Assembly: GCF_016056305.1 (NCBI RefSeq)
Contig: NZ_JAECZC010000037.1
Location: 1-53,749 of the forward strand
Direction: 5' to 3'
Length of the DNA: 53,749 nucleotides
DNA from: Amazonocrinis nigriterrae CENA67
GTDB taxonomy: Bacteria > Cyanobacteriota > Cyanobacteriia > Cyanobacteriales > Nostocaceae
Under the pieces are notes generated by a model. That model did not search any database and had not been told where the DNA came from. It saw only the letters and a program-made list of their open reading frames with translations. Positions 1 through 9,204 of the stretch are shown in pieces; position 1 is the first letter of the stretch; the number at the start of each line of letters is the position of its first letter. Position numbers and translations under genes: made by a program.

Positions 1-2547
1 ATCTGTGTGGGCGTTGACGTTGAAAACACCGTAATAGCCTTGGCTGCCTATTGCTCGGTCTAGGAGAGTGTCGATTGAGGATGGATATGTTTGTCCTGAT
101 TCATCGGTTAGTTGGGTGGTGGCGTTGTAGACATCAATGATTGTGCCGTTGGTGTTGGCTAGGCGCATTGGCATTCCAGAGCCTGTGAAGAATCCTGGAC
201 GGTCGGCAACCCAACTCGGTGGCCAGTAGTAGTAGGTGGTGTCGAACCTGATGCCATGATTGAGTTCGATAGTTGGGGTACTAAACCAGTCACTCCACAC
301 TAGACAGTGATGTCGCTGGGTGCTGGGTGCTGAAATGCTGCTGTAGTTGGTTGTAAAGCTACTGAGTTGTTGTGTGTAGAAGTTTTCTAATGTGCTGGCT
401 GTGAAGTCTGCACAGTTGGTGTTGATGTGTAAGGCGACTTCAAACCCTTCTGCTGTGTAGGCGGCTGCCTGCTGGTTGGTTAGTGGGGAGTTGGGGAAGA
501 TATATGATGTGCCGCGTACACAATCCCAATTTTCGACTACGCAGTTGGCTGGACTTTTGGCTTTAAATTGGTCAAATCTTCCTGCTGTGCCGCCGTTGGC
601 ATGGTCGTCACCTGTCATGAGTACGACTGCTTTTTTGCCGTTGGGGAAGTACCAAAAACGTGGTAGTGGTTTTTTATCTAGGTTGATTTTGATGATTAGG
701 TTGGCTAGCAGGCGTTGTTGTTCGTCGGCTTGAGGAATTGCGACTTTGTTGAGATTTACCCAATCTATTTGCATGTCGCTATTGGCGTTGCCAAAGAAGA
801 GGTCGTCGGAACGAATGGGTGATAGTCCATCGCGTTCCTGGTTGGCCCAGGCGATGTTTCCTTGGCGTGTGTAGATGATTGAACGTGCTAGGTCGTAGGT
901 GAATGCTGCTGCTGTACCGCCGTTGTTGCCGACGTTACGCACTGTGATGGCTGGGTTGCTGGTGGCTGTTGTGGCGTTTGTGTAGAGGTTGGCGATGCTA
1001 GATGCTCCGTTGAGTGTGTAGCGATCGGCACTTCCGTGGTATTGGATGGTCTGATCTACTATGCCGTAGCCTGCTTCTGTGGAGGTGTCTACAAGCAAAT
1101 AGCTGTTGTCGAGGCTGGATGATGTGTCCAAAAGCCCCAATAGGTTTGCTAGTTTTTTGTCGGGGCGCATGGCAATCAGGTTGCCGCCATCGGCTACCCA
1201 ATCGGTGAATATGGCTACTTGGTCTGTGCTGAGGGCGATTTCTCCTAGTAGCACTATGTCGTATTGTGCTAGTGTTTGTTGGCTGATGTTGGTGATGTCG
1301 CTGGTGTTGAAGTTGTTTAATCCTTCGTTGAGTAGTATCTCGCTGTAGTAGTTGCTAAACGGGTTGCTAGTGCTGATGACTATCAGTATTGATGCTCCTG
1401 ATGGGGATGCTGCTGAGATGATTGGTGTTTGTTTGGTAGGACTAACGACGGCTTTTTTAACAGAGTTAGGAGTTTTCTGTTTTTTCAGGCTCTTGTCTCC
1501 ATCTAGGTCAATGGATACTGGCTTATCCACTGTCTTATCTGGTATTTGGATGTTTTGCTCCTGGATACTAGTTTTTGCGTTCCAGATTTTAATCTCACCA
1601 TTTTTGTCTGCGCTGACAAACTTTTTTCCATCGGGGCTAGGAGCCAGCTTTTTGATAGAACCATTATGTCCAATGAGACTTTTAGTAAAACTACCGGTTA
1701 CTGTGTTCCACTCGAAAATCTTTTTGTCATCACCACCAGCAAGCAAGCTACTCCCATCCGCAGAGAAAATCACTGTCTTCAGCGGTTGAGTAGCTTTACG
1801 CAGAACTTTGAGTTGTTTTTTGGTTTTCACATCCCAAAGTCGAGCTGTGGTGTCATCGCTGACACTGGCTAAGATGTCACCTTTGGGATTAAAGGCAAGT
1901 TGATTGACTCTATCGGCGTGTCCGAGGAGGGTTTTGATTTCTTTACCTTCTTTCACGTCCCATAGCTTGATTAGACCTTGATCATCTGAGCTGGCTAGGG
2001 TCTTGCTGTCTGGACTGAAGACCAAGCTCTCGACAAAGCTGTCGTGTCCTTCGAGAATCTTGTCAAGTTTGTTGGTCTGTGCGTTCCACAAGAAGATTTT
2101 AGTATCTTCGCCTCCAGTGGCTAGGAAATTACCGTCTGGACTGGTGGCAAGTGTTTTAATTGGGTGTTCGTGTCCTGGGAGGGTGTAAGTTTGTTTGCTT
2201 GTTTGTAGATCCAACTGACGCAATACAGAGTCTCGTCCAGCGCTATTGAGCTTTCCTTCTTTTGTGAAGCTAAGTCCTGTGATGGCGACTTCTGCTGAGG
2301 TAGCCGATATAGCTATTTTCTTCTTGCCGGTGGCTGCATCATACACCACAACTCGACCATCTTCAGTACCGCTCACCAGGTTATTTCCATCCTGGCTATA
2401 AGCGATCGCACTCACTGCTTTGGTGTTCGATTTTTGTAAACTATCTTGGGCTGTTATAGGCCCGTTTATCTGACCCCAGAAGGACATCAGTAAGATCGTG
2501 AAGAGCGTACAGCAAAATAAAATGATGTATCTAGAACGTCGTTTCAT
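1..2547 (-). CDS. WD40-repeat protein fused to a deacetylase-like region, 3' end outside the window
   Basis: The frame is open from an ATG at 2547 to the window edge (849 codons, no stop seen). Residues about 6-24 are a hydrophobic signal or anchor, so the protein is probably exported. Residues about 40-350 hold WD40 repeats with recurrent SPDG and LWD/IWN endings (for example LASSDDQGLIKLWD). After a linker, residues about 375-480 look like a flavodoxin or glutamine-amidotransferase-like fold (SILIVISTS, DWVADGGNLIAM). From about 630 onward a segment with TGDDH, then HIN and NHGIRFD, resembles the NodB/polysaccharide deacetylase metal-site pattern. That second assignment is tentative. WD40 propellers usually make a protein-binding platform, so a secreted enzyme with a binding propeller is the inference. 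It has no close operon partner in the window. Confidence 0.8.
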   Translation of the reverse strand, partial: MKRRSRYIILFCCTLFTILLMSFWGQINGPITAQDSLQKSNTKAVSAIAYSQDGNNLVSGTEDGRVVVYDAATGKKKIAISATSAEVAITGLSFTKEGKLNSAGRDSVLRQLDLQTSKQTYTLPGHEHPIKTLATSPDGNFLATGGEDTKIFLWNAQTNKLDKILEGHDSFVESLVFSPDSKTLASSDDQGLIKLWDVKEGKEIKTLLGHADRVNQLAFNPKGDILASVSDDTTARLWDVKTKKQLKVLRKATQPLKTVIFSADGSSLLAGGDDKKIFEWNTVTGSFTKSLIGHNGSIKKLAPSPDGKKFVSADKNGEIKIWNAKTSIQEQNIQIPDKTVDKPVSIDLDGDKSLKKQKTPNSVKKAVVSPTKQTPIISAASPSGASILIVISTSNPFSNYYSEILLNEGLNNFNTSDITNISQQTLAQYDIVLLGEIALSTDQVAIFTDWVADGGNLIAMRPDKKLANLLGLLDTSSSLDNSYLLVDTSTEAGYGIVDQTIQYHGSADRYTLNGASSIANLYTNATTATSNPAITVRNVGNNGGTAAAFTYDLARSIIYTRQGNIAWANQERDGLSPIRSDDLFFGNANSDMQIDWVNLNKVAIPQADEQQRLLANLIIKINLDKKPLPRFWYFPNGKKAVVLMTGDDHANGGTAGRFDQFKAKSPANCVVENWDCVRGTSYIFPNSPLTNQQAAAYTAEGFEVALHINTNCADFTASTLENFYTQQLSSFTTNYSSISAPSTQRHHCLVWSDWFSTPTIELNHGIRFDTTYYYWPPSWVADRPGFFTGSGMPMRLANTNGTIIDVYNATTQLTDESGQTYPSSIDTLLDRAIGSQGYYGVFNVNAHTD

Positions 2548-3781
2548 TGCTTGATAATCCTTGCTGCATAATCTTTACTACCTCGTGGTCTTCAAACTTA
2601 TAGTCTCCTATGTGTAGATAAACATAACTCAAATCATTAATTCCGCAGGTTAACTCGGCAATTTCGCTAGCTATCATCCGTTATGTAAAACAAAAGTTTT
2701 TGTCTTGAAATGATGATAAAAAGCACTCTTCCCTTTGTCTTGATAGGATACAAGATATTTCGGAAAATTCCGATTTTGGCGATATAACCACCGGAATGGT
2801 CTGATTTCTTAGTTTCTCGACACCAAAAAACTTAAATTTGTAGAACTTTTGGTTAGGATTTGTTCTCAAACCACCCTTCACTAGTGACGAAGACTTACCT
2901 ACACTAACCAAAATGTGAATCATTATTTTTACAGGACAACAGACTGATTTATAAGTTCTGAAATCAGTTTTTTAAACTGTATTAACTCGTACATTTTAAT
3001 TGTCTATTAACCATTGAATTCACTGATCAATCAAATAGCAGATATCCACCAAAGCAGAGTATTTCTAATATTTAAAGGTAGCGTAGATGGCTTCGACAAA
3101 GTTTTATGCGTACTACAATGCAGAACCCAAAGGTTAGGTAGTGACCTGTTCCCAGACTTTCCTCAAAAAAGGAAGTTGATCCATGTCGGCAATGTCTAGT
3201 CTTTGATAAAGGGTAAAAGGGTATATGAACCGCCATTAATAAGGATTAAAAGGCCTTAATACCCGTGTGCTTTGTAAGGTAACTAGTAGGTCATTTTCAA
3301 TAGGGGGTATGAGCAAAGAAATACTCCGACTTGAATATTTTGATCTTTGCTATTTACACTTGATTAAAGCTTTTATACCCAGGATAACAGTGTATAATAT
3401 TTCTAGTCAAATCTACTTAAAGTTTTGATAAATTTTCAAATAAGGTTGTATTAGTCCAAAATTTAGCTAGCAGTATTACTTAATCATAGTTCCTTTGAGA
3501 ATTGAAATACGTTAATTTTGATGATATTACTTAGTATATATTATATTTACAAATAGTTATAAATATTGAAAAATAAGTCAATAAGCTGATACATCTCTCA
3601 AAGATGCAGGGATGAAGTTATAGTATCCGAATTGAAAAAATTGGGTGTAGGAAATTGGGTGTTGGAAACGAGGATTAGAAGAAGTCTTTGATAGTAGTTA
3701 ATACTTAGTATCTAATCCCTAATCTCTAGTTTCTAGTGCCCTTTGAGCAATTGCGGGTATTTCCACGCTATAAAAAGAATA
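2548..3781. other. Intergenic region, 1.2 kb
   Basis: AT-rich spacer between the divergent WD40 gene and the ABC exporter, so it must hold both promoters. Short open frames of 60-80 codons occur on both strands (about 2681-2923 and 3014-3199), but they lack a ribosome-binding site and any recognisable motif. No convincing hairpin terminator or repeat array was seen, apart from diffuse heptamer-like runs (ATTGGGTGT-type) at about 3640-3740. Confidence 0.6.
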
Positions 3782-5614
3782 ATGAAGAATAAAAAGAAAC
3801 GAAATGCCCTGCGCCAATCACTGGCAGTTTTCCGTTATAGCGGGCGGGCTATAGGCTTGGTGTGGAATACTAGCCGCTCTTTGACCATCATCCTTGCTAC
3901 TTTAACTTTGATGGCTGGTCTTTTACCAGCTGCGATCGCCTACATCGGCAAGTTAATCGTTGATGCGGTGGTCTTAGCCTCGCAAGTTGAATCACAAAGC
4001 CATAATTTTGTCAATATTTACCGACCTTTATTGTATGTAGGATTAGAAGCGATCGCTGTAGCTTTACTAGCTGGCAGTCAGCGGGGTCTTAGTGTTTGTC
4101 AGTCGTTGTTACGGGTGCTATTGGGTCAGCGGGTAAATGTATTGATATTGGAAAAAGCGCTGACACTGGATCTGTGGCAGTTTGAAGACTCAGAATTTTA
4201 CGATAAATTAACGAATGCCAGGCGAGAAGCATCGATTCGTCCTCTTTCTTTAGTAAATCGTACCTTTGGCTTAGTACAAAACGCCCTTTCTCTTGTCACC
4301 TATGGCGTTTTGCTGGTGAATTTATCAATTTGGTCGGTAGTAGTGCTAGTTATAGCAGCTATGCCTGCATTCATTGCAGAAACAAAATTTGCTGGAGAAG
4401 CCTTTCGGCTATTTAGTTGGCGTGCGCCAGAAACCCGCCAACAACACTATATAGAAAATCTCCTGGCTAGAGAAGACTATGTTACAGAAGTCAAACTCTA
4501 TCAAATTGGGGAGATGTTGCTGGGACGTTACCATCAACTGTTTGATCAACTCTACGGCGAAGACCGCGACTTGACTATGCGGCGGGGACTGTGGGGATAT
4601 CTGTTGAGTTTGGTGAGTACTGCTGCTTTTTACCTGGCATACGCTTGGATTGTGGTAGAGACAGTAATGGGTAGGATTTCCTTGGGAGACATGACAATGT
4701 ATCTGACTGTGTTTCGCCAAGGTCAGTCTACTTTCTCTAATGCCCTGACTTCTATAGGGGGAATGTATGAAGACAACTTATATTTATCAAATCTCTACGA
4801 TTTTTTAGAAGAAGAAGTAGTACAACCTTGGGGTGAAGCAACCAGAGGTTTAAATCCTCAAGATGGGATTCGCTTTATCGATGTAACTTTTACTTATCCA
4901 GGTAGTTCCAAGCCAGCATTGAGAAATATTTCGCTACATTTGAAACCTGGCGAGAAACTGGCAATTGTGGGTGAAAACGGTTCTGGCAAGACTACCTTAA
5001 TCAAACTCCTGACCCGACTTTACACTCCCGACTCTGGACGTATTTTGTTGGATGGCTTGGACTTGCAAGAATGGGATGTGGATGCGCTGCGGCGGCGCAT
5101 CGGTGTCATTTTTCAGAACTTTGTTCGCTACCAATTCACTGTAGGCGAGAATATTGGTGTGGGCGATGTGGAACATTTAGAAGATCAAAACCGTTGGCGA
5201 GTTGCTGCTGAAAAAGGCATGGCACAACCTTTTATTGAACAATTGCCCCAAAGCTTTCAGACTCAGCTGGGGCGTTGGTTCAAGGGAGGACAAGAACTTT
5301 CTGGGGGACAGTGGCAGAAAATCGCCCTTTCTCGTGCTTTTATGCGGAGTCAAGCAGATATCTTGGTATTAGATGAACCAACATCAGCAATGGATGCCCA
5401 AGCTGAGTTTGATATTTTCAATCATTTTCGTACCCTGACCCGAAAACAGATGGTATTTTTGATTTCTCACCGCTTCTCTACAGTCAGGATGGCTGACAAA
5501 ATCGTGGTTATTGAAGCTGGGGAAGTGGTGGAACAAGGAACTCATGAAGAATTGTTGGCGGCTGGAGGGCGTTATGCCAAGCTGTTTTTATTACAGGCGG
5601 CGGGTTATAAATAA
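3782..5614 (+). CDS. ABC transporter, fused permease and ATPase (type I exporter)
   Basis: A 610-residue half-transporter: membrane domain at about residues 25-330 and nucleotide-binding domain at about 350-605. The ATPase shows Walker A (GENGSGKTT), the signature LSGGQWQ, Walker B (ILVLDEPTSAMD) and the switch histidine (LISHRFS). Such half-size exporters work as homo- or heterodimers in the inner membrane and export lipids, peptides or drugs; the substrate cannot be read here. A TTG start at 3743 would add 13 residues. I prefer the ATG at 3782 because it begins a typical basic N-terminus. No second half-transporter or peptidase domain lies next to it, so a homodimer is the simplest reading. 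Confidence 0.93.
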   Translation: MKNKKKRNALRQSLAVFRYSGRAIGLVWNTSRSLTIILATLTLMAGLLPAAIAYIGKLIVDAVVLASQVESQSHNFVNIYRPLLYVGLEAIAVALLAGSQRGLSVCQSLLRVLLGQRVNVLILEKALTLDLWQFEDSEFYDKLTNARREASIRPLSLVNRTFGLVQNALSLVTYGVLLVNLSIWSVVVLVIAAMPAFIAETKFAGEAFRLFSWRAPETRQQHYIENLLAREDYVTEVKLYQIGEMLLGRYHQLFDQLYGEDRDLTMRRGLWGYLLSLVSTAAFYLAYAWIVVETVMGRISLGDMTMYLTVFRQGQSTFSNALTSIGGMYEDNLYLSNLYDFLEEEVVQPWGEATRGLNPQDGIRFIDVTFTYPGSSKPALRNISLHLKPGEKLAIVGENGSGKTTLIKLLTRLYTPDSGRILLDGLDLQEWDVDALRRRIGVIFQNFVRYQFTVGENIGVGDVEHLEDQNRWRVAAEKGMAQPFIEQLPQSFQTQLGRWFKGGQELSGGQWQKIALSRAFMRSQADILVLDEPTSAMDAQAEFDIFNHFRTLTRKQMVFLISHRFSTVRMADKIVVIEAGEVVEQGTHEELLAAGGRYAKLFLLQAAGYK

Positions 5615-5617
5615 TTA

Positions 5618-5654
5618 GGAATTGGGAATTGGGAATTGGGAATTGGGAATTGGG
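5618..5654. repeat. Heptamer STRR (AATTGGG)n
   Basis: About five head-to-tail copies of the 7-bp unit AATTGGG lie directly after the ABC exporter stop codon. This is the short tandemly repeated repetitive (STRR) class known from heterocystous cyanobacteria. Confidence 0.9.
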
Positions 5655-5720
5655 CATGGGAGGAAAGTTTTTTATATTGCGTTGAGAATGTTAGTTGATA
5701 GATATAGATATCTTTTTAGG

Positions 5721-5867
5721 CTTTGAACCCTGAAGTTGAGGCTTTGATCCCCGAACTTGCAGCTTTGAACTTGGAAATTGCAGCTTTGATCTCGGAACTT
5801 GCAGCTTTGATCTCGAAAATTGCGCCTTTGATCTCGGAAATTGCAGCTTTGATCTCGGAAGTTAAAT
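5721..5867 (+). repeat. Seven copies of a 21-bp tandem repeat
   Basis: Seven consecutive 21-bp units, each starting CTTTGA and ending near TTGCAG, with a few substitutions per copy. The period is a multiple of three, so one frame stays open from a TTG at 5723 to 5914 and would encode seven-residue units of the form ALISEIA. There is no ATG and no ribosome-binding site, so translation is doubtful. The array lies between the ABC exporter and the metallophosphoesterase gene, about 90 bases upstream of the latter's start. Confidence 0.9.
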
Positions 5868-5957
5868 TTAGGAAGCTAAAATTTCAGATTTCATTCTTGA
5901 CTGTTGACTATTGACCCTTGACTTTTGACCTTTGACTACAATTTGGGAGTGTCTAGT

Positions 5958-7526
5958 ATGAGATTAATTGCTGAACCACCTATACCTGTGAAAATTCAAA
6001 AGATGAAAGAAAGGGTGCGGTGGAAACATTCCAAGATTATCTCGTCGGGTATCGACCAAACCAGCATGGTTATTGATGATGGTAAGGAAAATAGTCCCGA
6101 ATTTTCCTTTATGGTTATTGGTGATAGTGGCACAAAATCTCATTACGGACACCATCCCCAGCGACAAGTTGCTGAACTTATGCTTCGCCACAAGGATGAT
6201 TGCCGTTTTGTGCTGCACACTGGGGATGTAATTTATGTGGTGGGTTCCCATGAGTACTACCCAGCGAATTTTATTGAACCTTACCGAGAGTTTCTCGTGG
6301 GTGGTCACAACCCAAAAAATATTCGCTACGATCGCATGGTTTTTAATCTACCGTTTCTGCCGGTGCTGGGCAATCATGATTATTATGATGTGCCGTTGAT
6401 GTATCGTTTGGTCACTGGAAGCACATTACGGCTACGTCGAATGCTGCGCTATAAAGATTTTGAAATTGGCTGGCATGGTTCTAATCAAGGTGATGCCTAT
6501 GCACGGGCGTTTCTTGACTATATAATAGCGGCTGACCCAGAAAAGTTACAAAGTCATTTAGACAGCCATTATACCGCTAAAACTGACACGGGGCGCTGTC
6601 TACGATATGAACCCGGAAAGTTCACTCGTTTACCCAACCGTTATTATACGTTTCGTTACGGTGGTATTGACTTCTTCGCCCTTGATTCCAATACTTTTAA
6701 TACACCATCTCCTTTACCAACAACCCAAGCAGGAGAAGTTTACCGTCGGGAATTGCAAAAGCGTCGCCAGGAAATAGACTCCCAAGAGTTACAGATTTTG
6801 GCAATGTGCGATCGCCTCAACGCCGATAATCCTGCTGATGCTGAACAACTTGATGATCTCAGCGCCAAGTTAGACCAAATTAATGAAGTCAAAATTGATA
6901 TCGAGAAGCAATTAGCATCCCAAAGTACACCAATTATCGACTTTGAACAACTTGATTGGTTACGCAACAGGCTAATTGAATCTTGGAATACAAAAGAAGT
7001 GCGCGGACGTGTGATCTATTTCCACCATCCCCCCTACGTCACTGAGGCGACTAAGTGGAACCAAGCACAAACTTTGGCTGTACGTCACCGCCTGCGCTGG
7101 GTGTTGTCACAGGTGGCGGAAACTCTCGGTTCTTTAATCAAGGATCGTCCAGTAGTCGATTTGATTTTCAATGGTCACGCCCACTGTTTAGAATATCTCC
7201 GCACCGTTGACACTGGTTACGCTGACTCTCACATCAATTATGTTATCTCCGGTGGTAGCGGTCGCCGCCCTCGTCGCCAGCGTCCCGAAGGGTCTGAGTT
7301 GATGGAAACTTTTAGCGATATTCCTGGTAATCCTAGCCGTAAAGTTGCGGATTCTTTACTATATGTTGGTCGCAACGGTCACGGTTATCAAAAGCGATTA
7401 CCTTACTCCTGTGTGCGGGTTGATGTTTTGGATGGTTGTCCACCTAAGTTTATCGTTAGACCGTTGGTAGCTGAGCGGGTTGCCCATGAGTGGTATAGTC
7501 GCGAACTTGAACCGTTTGTAATTTAA
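5958..7526 (+). CDS. Metallophosphoesterase (calcineurin-like)
   Basis: 522 residues with the five conserved blocks of the calcineurin-like phosphoesterase fold in order: VIGDSG, HTGDVIY, LGNHDYY, FHHPPY and NGHAHCLEY. These supply the Asp, Asn and His ligands of the two-metal centre. Between the third and fourth blocks there is a long, partly charged, probably helical insertion (about residues 255-325) of unknown role. The ATG at 5958 is preceded by GGGAG at a spacing of 8, which beats the upstream TTG at 5925. The acceptor substrate (protein, nucleotide or phospholipid) cannot be told. There is no signal peptide, so it is probably cytoplasmic. It stands alone. Confidence 0.9.
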   Translation: MRLIAEPPIPVKIQKMKERVRWKHSKIISSGIDQTSMVIDDGKENSPEFSFMVIGDSGTKSHYGHHPQRQVAELMLRHKDDCRFVLHTGDVIYVVGSHEYYPANFIEPYREFLVGGHNPKNIRYDRMVFNLPFLPVLGNHDYYDVPLMYRLVTGSTLRLRRMLRYKDFEIGWHGSNQGDAYARAFLDYIIAADPEKLQSHLDSHYTAKTDTGRCLRYEPGKFTRLPNRYYTFRYGGIDFFALDSNTFNTPSPLPTTQAGEVYRRELQKRRQEIDSQELQILAMCDRLNADNPADAEQLDDLSAKLDQINEVKIDIEKQLASQSTPIIDFEQLDWLRNRLIESWNTKEVRGRVIYFHHPPYVTEATKWNQAQTLAVRHRLRWVLSQVAETLGSLIKDRPVVDLIFNGHAHCLEYLRTVDTGYADSHINYVISGGSGRRPRRQRPEGSELMETFSDIPGNPSRKVADSLLYVGRNGHGYQKRLPYSCVRVDVLDGCPPKFIVRPLVAERVAHEWYSRELEPFVI

Positions 7527-7568
7527 ATCAAAGGTTGTTAGTTGTTAGTTGTCAGTTGTTAGTTGTCA
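7527..7568. repeat. Heptamer STRR (GTTGTTA/GTTGTCA)n
   Basis: Short heptamer array of GTTGTTA and GTTGTCA variants right after the metallophosphoesterase stop codon. It belongs to the same family as the arrays near 19.17, 29.3, 31.47, 34.73, 37.0 and 39.3 kb. Confidence 0.8.
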
Positions 7569-7683
7569 TACCATTTCACGAAAAATCTGATACAAATTTT
7601 TTCACCCCTGCTCCCCTGCTCCCTATTTGTATCAAAATTAAAGTGAAACAGTATCAGTTGTTAGTGCTGTCTATCCGCATCAC

Positions 7684-8502
7684 TCACTTTCTGGCCCGAA
7701 CAAAGAACTTTGTGGTATCTTCCCAAACTCCTTGATCAGTTGTCAGTTTTGCAATTTCTGCACTGTACTCAAGTTGAAATTGATCTAATTGTGCTAGTGA
7801 TAAATTTGCTAACAGCGGATTACCTTTAAAACTCGTATTCAATTCTCTCGCAGTTAATCTTTTATCTTGCAAATTACGATATCGCCCCGATGGCTCAATT
7901 TTAATTTCGATGTCTCTAAAACCTGCCTGTTGTAGCAAGTTATGACACTTTTCTGGAGTACCTAATTCTTCTAGAATATGTTGTACTGATACGCCCAATA
8001 CTTTCTTACATATATTCTGATAAACAGTTCCTAAATAAGCAGTTTCAGGAGGAGAGGTAAATGCTACAAACCCTCCTATTTTTAAATAGTGATACCACTT
8101 TTGCAACATAGCAAGAATATCAGGAAAAAGTACAATTGCCTCACAGCAAAAGACAACATCAAAACTATCATCATTAAAGTTAAAGTATTCTACATCTGCC
8201 TCAATTAACTCGATGTTTTGTAAGTTGGTTTCTGCAATCTTTTGTCTTGCTTGATGCAACATTCCAGGGGTCATGTCAATCCCAATTACATAGCCTTGTG
8301 AACCAACTTTTTCAGCTGCGGGAATGGCAATTAAACCTGTTCCTGTAGCCACATCAAGGATTTTCTGTCCCTGTTGAAGTGGCACAAATTCCAGTAGAAT
8401 CTTAGCTTCTAGGGGATGGCGAGTACCTTCTTCATAGTCATAAGTAGTTCTACTACCATAAAATTCTTTTAGTTGCTGCTTATAAATATCTAGATTAACC
8501 AT
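7684..8502 (-). CDS. Class I SAM-dependent methyltransferase
   Basis: 272 residues with the Rossmann-type methyltransferase core. Motif I is LDVATGTGLIAIPAA (SAM binding), followed by an acidic GIDMTPGML at strand 2 and FDVVFCCEAIVLF at the motif IV position. The arrangement is that of the UbiE/Methyltransf_11 group, which methylates small molecules or lipids; the acceptor is unknown. A TTG two codons upstream (8508) is possible, but the ATG at 8502 is the more usual start. No strong ribosome-binding site precedes it. It is convergent with the metallophosphoesterase and followed on the same strand by no close gene. Confidence 0.88.
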   Translation of the reverse strand: MVNLDIYKQQLKEFYGSRTTYDYEEGTRHPLEAKILLEFVPLQQGQKILDVATGTGLIAIPAAEKVGSQGYVIGIDMTPGMLHQARQKIAETNLQNIELIEADVEYFNFNDDSFDVVFCCEAIVLFPDILAMLQKWYHYLKIGGFVAFTSPPETAYLGTVYQNICKKVLGVSVQHILEELGTPEKCHNLLQQAGFRDIEIKIEPSGRYRNLQDKRLTARELNTSFKGNPLLANLSLAQLDQFQLEYSAEIAKLTTDQGVWEDTTKFFVRARK

Positions 8503-8634
8503 AACCAAATATCAAATCTTCTAGAGTTTATAGTAATTTTTCTGGTGATCTTGAGTTGCTTACTGTTGAACCCAAAGTTGATGAACAGCCAAGTCAAATA
8601 CTCAGTGTCCTCGACCTGCAACACCTACATAAGT

Positions 8635-9090
8635 TCATGATTGCTGTTGTGTCCATTTTTCCCACAGAGAATGCACATCCTCTGGTTGTCCATCATAATT
8701 AAGCATTTGGTCAGAAATATTTACCCACGGCTGGGCACTGCGTGTCCAAATATTTGCGACTGGACGTAACCAGCTGGTATCATCTAAAGTTCCAGGTTTG
8801 ACGTTAATAGTATTTGGGCTATAAGTCCGCTGATGAAATAGTCGTGTTCCGCACTCGCCGCAGAACAGGTTTTTGACTTCACGCCCACTATCGGCTTTGC
8901 GAGTCCAAGTTTTTGGTTGTCCTTGAACAATCACAACAGCATTTACTGCTACTGTAAGTGACATTCCAAAGGCACTGGAGGATTGTTTCTGGCACTCCTG
9001 ACAATGGCATACATAAAGAGTTAATGGTTCAGCACGGATTTCATAACGAATCTGTCCACATTGACAACCTCCAGTGTATGGAAAACTCAC
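8635..9090 (-). CDS. GFA/CENP-V family zinc protein
   Basis: 151 residues with the cysteine pattern of the GFA (glutathione-dependent formaldehyde-activating enzyme) family: C9-x-C11, then C28-H-C30-x-x-C33, and a later FCGECG pair. These bind zinc. Members are often annotated as formaldehyde-detoxifying, but most are functionally untested, so I give only the family. The start is a GTG at 9090 preceded by AAGGGA at good spacing; no in-frame ATG fits the conserved N-terminus. The length is normal for the family and nothing is missing. Confidence 0.88.
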   Translation of the reverse strand: MSFPYTGGCQCGQIRYEIRAEPLTLYVCHCQECQKQSSSAFGMSLTVAVNAVVIVQGQPKTWTRKADSGREVKNLFCGECGTRLFHQRTYSPNTINVKPGTLDDTSWLRPVANIWTRSAQPWVNISDQMLNYDGQPEDVHSLWEKWTQQQS

Positions 9091-9204
9091 AGGTTTTTTC
9101 CCTTTTGAACTTTGATTGTAGTTAAAGCTATCTTAATGATACGTGAGTTCAAGGATTATCATTAATTAGGTAAGAAGTCCCCAAACTGATTTACTGCACT
9201 TGAT

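Noticed and set aside
2681-3199. Short ORFs of 60-80 codons in the first intergenic region
   Set aside because: No ribosome-binding site and no recognisable motif. They overlap the expected promoter region.
5723-5914. 63-codon protein from the 21-bp repeats
   Set aside because: It starts with TTG, lacks a ribosome-binding site and is entirely low-complexity. Recorded as a repeat and discussed as a finding instead.
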